Source: Planctomycetota bacterium
GTDB taxonomy: Bacteria; Planctomycetota; UBA8742; UBA2392
Direction of reading: 5' to 3'
DNA: 64,000 bases
Assembly (NCBI GenBank): GCA_019912315.1
Contig: JAIOJA010000054.1
Span: 1-64,000 of the forward strand
A program made the position numbers and the translations under genes. This document shows positions 61,260 to 64,000 of this stretch, in pieces. The notes under the pieces are model-generated. The model was not told where the DNA came from. It was given only the letters and a program-made list of their open reading frames with translations, and did not search any database. Positions within the stretch are counted from its first letter, which is position 1. Every line of letters begins with the position of its first letter.

Positions 61260-62321
61260 ATGTCGAAGAAGAAGAACGAGTCCAGGATCCTGTCCATCGA
61301 TTCTGAAAAGGAGAAGGCCCTGCAGAATGCCCTCACCGGCATCGCCCGCCAGTTCGGCGAAGGCTCCATCATGCGCATGAGCGAGCAGAGCCGAAAAAAC
61401 ATCGACGTCATCCCGACCGGCAGCCTGGCCGTCGACGTCGCCCTTGGCGTCGGGGGTTTGCCGCGCGGGCGCATCGTTGAAATCTACGGCCCCGAATCCA
61501 GCGGCAAGACCACACTGGCGCTACAGGCGATTGCCAACGCGCAAAAACTCGGCGGCACGGCCGTGCTGATCGACGCCGAGCACGCCTTTGACCCGCAGTA
61601 CGGTCGCAAACTCGGCATCGACATGGAGCGCCTGTACGTCAGCCAGCCGGACTACGGCGAGCAGGCCCTGGACATCGCCGAATCGCTGATTCATTCCAAC
61701 GCCGTGGACATCATCGTGGTGGACAGCGTCGCGGCGCTGGTGCCCAAGGCCGAGCTCGAGGGCGAAATGGGCGACCAGCAGATGGGGCTGCTGGCGCGGA
61801 TGATGAGCAAGGCGCTGCGCAAGTTGACGGCCGCGAGCAACCGCTCGCGCACGTGTCTGGTGATGATCAACCAGGTGCGTGAGAAAATCGGCGTGATGTT
61901 CGGCAACCCGGAAACCACGACGGGCGGGCGCGCGCTGAAGTTTTTTGCCAGCCAGCGGATTGAGGTTCGGCGCACCGCGCAGATTAAGGAAGGCGAAGAA
62001 AGCGTCGGCGTGGGGGCGCGGGTGACGGTGGTGAAGAACAAGCTGGCGCCGCCGTTCAAGCGCTGCGAGGTCGAGATCTATTTTGGCAAGGGCATCAGTT
62101 ACCTGAACGACCTGCTGAACTTTGCCGTGCATCTCGGGATCATGCAGCGCAGCGGCAACTGGCACAGCTACGGCGAGGTGAAGTTAGGCAACGGCAAGGC
62201 CAACGCGCTTGAGTTCCTGCGCGACAAGGCGAACATTGAGGTCTACCGGAAGCTCGAAGCGGAAGTGAAAGCGGCGCTGTTCCCCCCGCCCGAGGAAGCA
62301 ATCGAGGTTGAAGCAGCGTAA
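61260..62321 (+). CDS. recA: Recombinase RecA
   Basis: A 353-residue RecA: Walker [37 protein letters not shown] (Walker B and loop L1), [20 protein letters not shown] (loop L2) and [13 protein letters not shown] in the C-terminal domain. It builds filaments on ssDNA for recombination and repair. ATG 61260 follows GGGAG. A GC-rich terminator follows. Confidence 0.97.
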   Translation: MSKKKNESRILSIDSEKEKALQNALTGIARQFGEGSIMRMSEQSRKNIDVIPTGSLAVDVALGVGGLPRGRIVEIYGPESSGKTTLALQAIANAQKLGGTAVLIDAEHAFDPQYGRKLGIDMERLYVSQPDYGEQALDIAESLIHSNAVDIIVVDSVAALVPKAELEGEMGDQQMGLLARMMSKALRKLTAASNRSRTCLVMINQVREKIGVMFGNPETTTGGRALKFFASQRIEVRRTAQIKEGEESVGVGARVTVVKNKLAPPFKRCEVEIYFGKGISYLNDLLNFAVHLGIMQRSGNWHSYGEVKLGNGKANALEFLRDKANIEVYRKLEAEVKAALFPPPEEAIEVEAA

Positions 62322-62326
62322 CCAAG

Positions 62327-62358
62327 GGCCCCGGGAACCCCCACCCGGGGCCGATTTT
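62327..62358 (+). terminator. recA terminator
   Basis: GGCCCCGGG (62327-62335) pairs perfectly with CCCGGGGCC (62344-62352) and is followed by GATTTT. It begins 5 bp after the recA stop. Confidence 0.85.
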
Positions 62359-62422
62359 ACAGGACGCAGTCATAGCACAAGTTTCGCACCGCACGCACCG
62401 ATTCATCCACGGAGGATGAATC

Positions 62423-64000
62423 ATGAAGAAGTTGATCGCCTGCCTCGCCAGCGGGGTCTGCCTGGCAACGGCCGCCGCGTGGCACGGGCTACAGAGCGAA
62501 AAGTCGGTAACATCGCCACCCGTCGTCGTCGCGGCGGAAGCCACGATGGAAGCGCCAGGCACGACGCAATGGGCAGAGTTCCTGCCGCTGCCCTTTCCAA
62601 CAGGCTACGGCGGCACTGCTGATGTTCGAGGTCAGTCGACGGAGGGCGAGGGCACTGCGCAAGCATCGAGTCCGAAACCGGTTCAGTGGGGTCGGGTTGC
62701 GGACGAGTCGGAATTTCCGGCCGTGGTTTCGAGATTGTCCCGCGCGGTCGCCTACGGCAGCAGTCTGCGCCACATTCACGAACTTGCCGGTGAGCCTGAC
62801 CAGGACTGGGCTGCGCGCGAAGATGGGAGTGTGTGGCTGGCGTGGCAGACTCGATTCCAGACGAATCCTGACCGGATGACCCCCTTGTTCATGCAGGCGC
62901 TGGATACAGCGACCGGTATCCCGAAGCAGAACCTGATCTTTCAACTCGCGCTGACCCTGCCCGACGAGGTCGCGTTCCCGAAACTGCGCGAGATACAGGA
63001 CGGCACGAACCCCGCCGATACCGAGGATGCCCTTTGTGCCCTCGCCTTTCGTGGCGACCCTGGCGCTGTACGCACCTTCGAGCTGCTCGCGGCAAACAAA
63101 GACGAAGCAGACTGCAACATTCTCTGCGACGGGCCGAAAGCGCACGACGAACTGGCCCGTCAAGGCAAACGCGAGATCCTGCGGAGCTATCGTTGCATTG
63201 AGCTGCTCGATTTCCGGCCGTACTTTCATCTCCATGCATGGAGCTACATGCGCGGCGACAAGGCCGTCTTCAGTTGGGCGGACGAGAAGGCCCAGCGGAC
63301 AACCAGTCAGCGCCGAGCGTTGGCGAAGACTCTGTTGCCACACTGGCTGAATCGCTACTCAGGGCACCCCGGCAGCGACGACATGGCCTGGCGCCTGTCC
63401 CGCACGTGTGAAGACGACGGCGAGTACGTTGAAGCCGCGCGCTGGGCTTCGCGTTGTGCGACGTTTCCTGACCAGGACATGACAGCCCATGGAGTCGCCC
63501 AGCTGATCGAGCTAGCCGAGTGCAGGCTGGAGCGCTGGCAGCTGGCAGCGCTTCTCGATGGCCCGGACTGGCAGCGCAATCGTCAACTGGTTGAGTACAT
63601 CGAGCTGCGCCGCCTGGCGGTCGAGGATGGTTTTCAGGCCGCACTCGACGCCGCGGAGTTCATCGCGGCGACGGAGCCGGATAGCCTGCTGGCTGGGTGT
63701 TTCCGGTCACGCTGGGCGTGCGACCCGCCGCGCGGTCTCACCAGCGGCGTTGATGCACTTGCCAAGGCCGACGCCCTGTTCAGCGTGTACGGTGAGATGC
63801 CCAGGTCGCAGTACTACCTGAACCCGGTGAACTATTGGGCCGGAAGCTGGGAGCACATGACCAGCTACGTCGGCGCCACACCCAAAGACCGACGTCTGAA
63901 TCCGCCGGCCGACGCGGTGCAGTTGCCGACAAGTCGCCTGACCGCGCAGTTCCGAACATGGGCAACGCTGGCTGATTTGCAGGAGAGACGTGATGCTCTT
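62423..64000 (+). CDS. Large exported protein, partial (runs off the window)
   Basis: The frame is open from ATG 62423 (GGAGG 7 nt upstream) to the last base, 526 codons, with no stop. The N-terminus MKKLIACLASGVCLATAAAW looks like a signal peptide. The rest is helical and charged without a clear domain; pieces such as WRLSRTCEDDGEYVEAARWASRC look TPR/Sel1-like. The gene is absent from stop-based ORF lists because it is cut. Function unknown. Confidence 0.6.
   Translation, partial: MKKLIACLASGVCLATAAAWHGLQSEKSVTSPPVVVAAEATMEAPGTTQWAEFLPLPFPTGYGGTADVRGQSTEGEGTAQASSPKPVQWGRVADESEFPAVVSRLSRAVAYGSSLRHIHELAGEPDQDWAAREDGSVWLAWQTRFQTNPDRMTPLFMQALDTATGIPKQNLIFQLALTLPDEVAFPKLREIQDGTNPADTEDALCALAFRGDPGAVRTFELLAANKDEADCNILCDGPKAHDELARQGKREILRSYRCIELLDFRPYFHLHAWSYMRGDKAVFSWADEKAQRTTSQRRALAKTLLPHWLNRYSGHPGSDDMAWRLSRTCEDDGEYVEAARWASRCATFPDQDMTAHGVAQLIELAECRLERWQLAALLDGPDWQRNRQLVEYIELRRLAVEDGFQAALDAAEFIAATEPDSLLAGCFRSRWACDPPRGLTSGVDALAKADALFSVYGEMPRSQYYLNPVNYWAGSWEHMTSYVGATPKDRRLNPPADAVQLPTSRLTAQFRTWATLADLQERRDAL

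Overview
The window reads as two unrelated genomes joined end to end. Positions 1 to about 12,890 look like a Burkholderiales (Comamonadaceae-type) chromosome. They hold the tail of an IS200/IS605 tnpB, rdgC, a fused spore-maturation-type membrane protein, two DUF genes, and a minus-strand catabolic operon: a branched-chain-type ABC transporter (livG-H-M-K-F), an acyl-CoA synthetase, an enoyl-CoA hydratase/isomerase and a beta-ketothiolase. From about 12,900 to the end, gene content, repeats and a recurring palindrome are of a different kind: a GC-rich environmental bacterium of planctomycete-like flavour, whose phylum I cannot settle. The join falls in the 24 bases encoding Walker A (GPNGAGKT) of an ABC ATPase. 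The first 39 residues continue a zinc-ABC operon (znuA-znuC) and the rest is LivG. An assembly chimera is the simplest explanation.

Second genome, left to right: znuA, divergent from feoA-feoA-feoB and a tiny Cys-rich FeoB partner (13.0-17.0 kb); an arginine block (argE-like deacylase, argH, argG) with an unrecognised P-loop ATPase and a small membrane protein, then pyrC and an ornithine-type aminotransferase (17.3-26.2 kb); small envelope proteins, an esterase, RidA, Dgt, an M14-like lipoprotein and a large surface lipoprotein with an in-frame TGA (26.3-35.6 kb); uvrA, two TPR proteins and a GT-C membrane protein (35.7-43.1 kb); a tRNA-binding-domain protein, a STAS protein, dnaA, a probable oriC, dnaN and map (43.3-49.3 kb); a minus-strand run with an aldo/keto reductase, a spermidine-synthase-like membrane protein, two FHA proteins, senB, senA, hemE, an AhpD-like gene and two AspT-type transporters (49.3-60.7 kb); then recA and an open partial secreted protein (61-64 kb).

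The most interesting signals are in the second genome. (1) The AhpD-like gene has TGA exactly where the second Cys of its CxxC centre belongs (C79-V-Y-U82), so it looks like a CxxU selenoprotein. It lies just upstream of hemE and the selenoneine genes senA-senB, which suggests a selenium-linked operon. (2) A palindrome TTGACNNGTCAA occurs eight times in 51 kb, always inside genes and always in the same reading phase, and was not seen in the first 13 kb. (3) Two four-helix-bundle (S23/IVS-type) genes and one GxxExxY gene each sit inside a compact cassette bounded by inverted repeats, whose arms are built from tandem 7- or 8-mers; empty copies of such elements lie nearby. (4) A REP-like triple palindrome is inserted in frame in hemE.

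I saw no rRNA, tRNA or CRISPR array. Names rest on motif recognition by eye. No database search, folding or coverage calculation was run.
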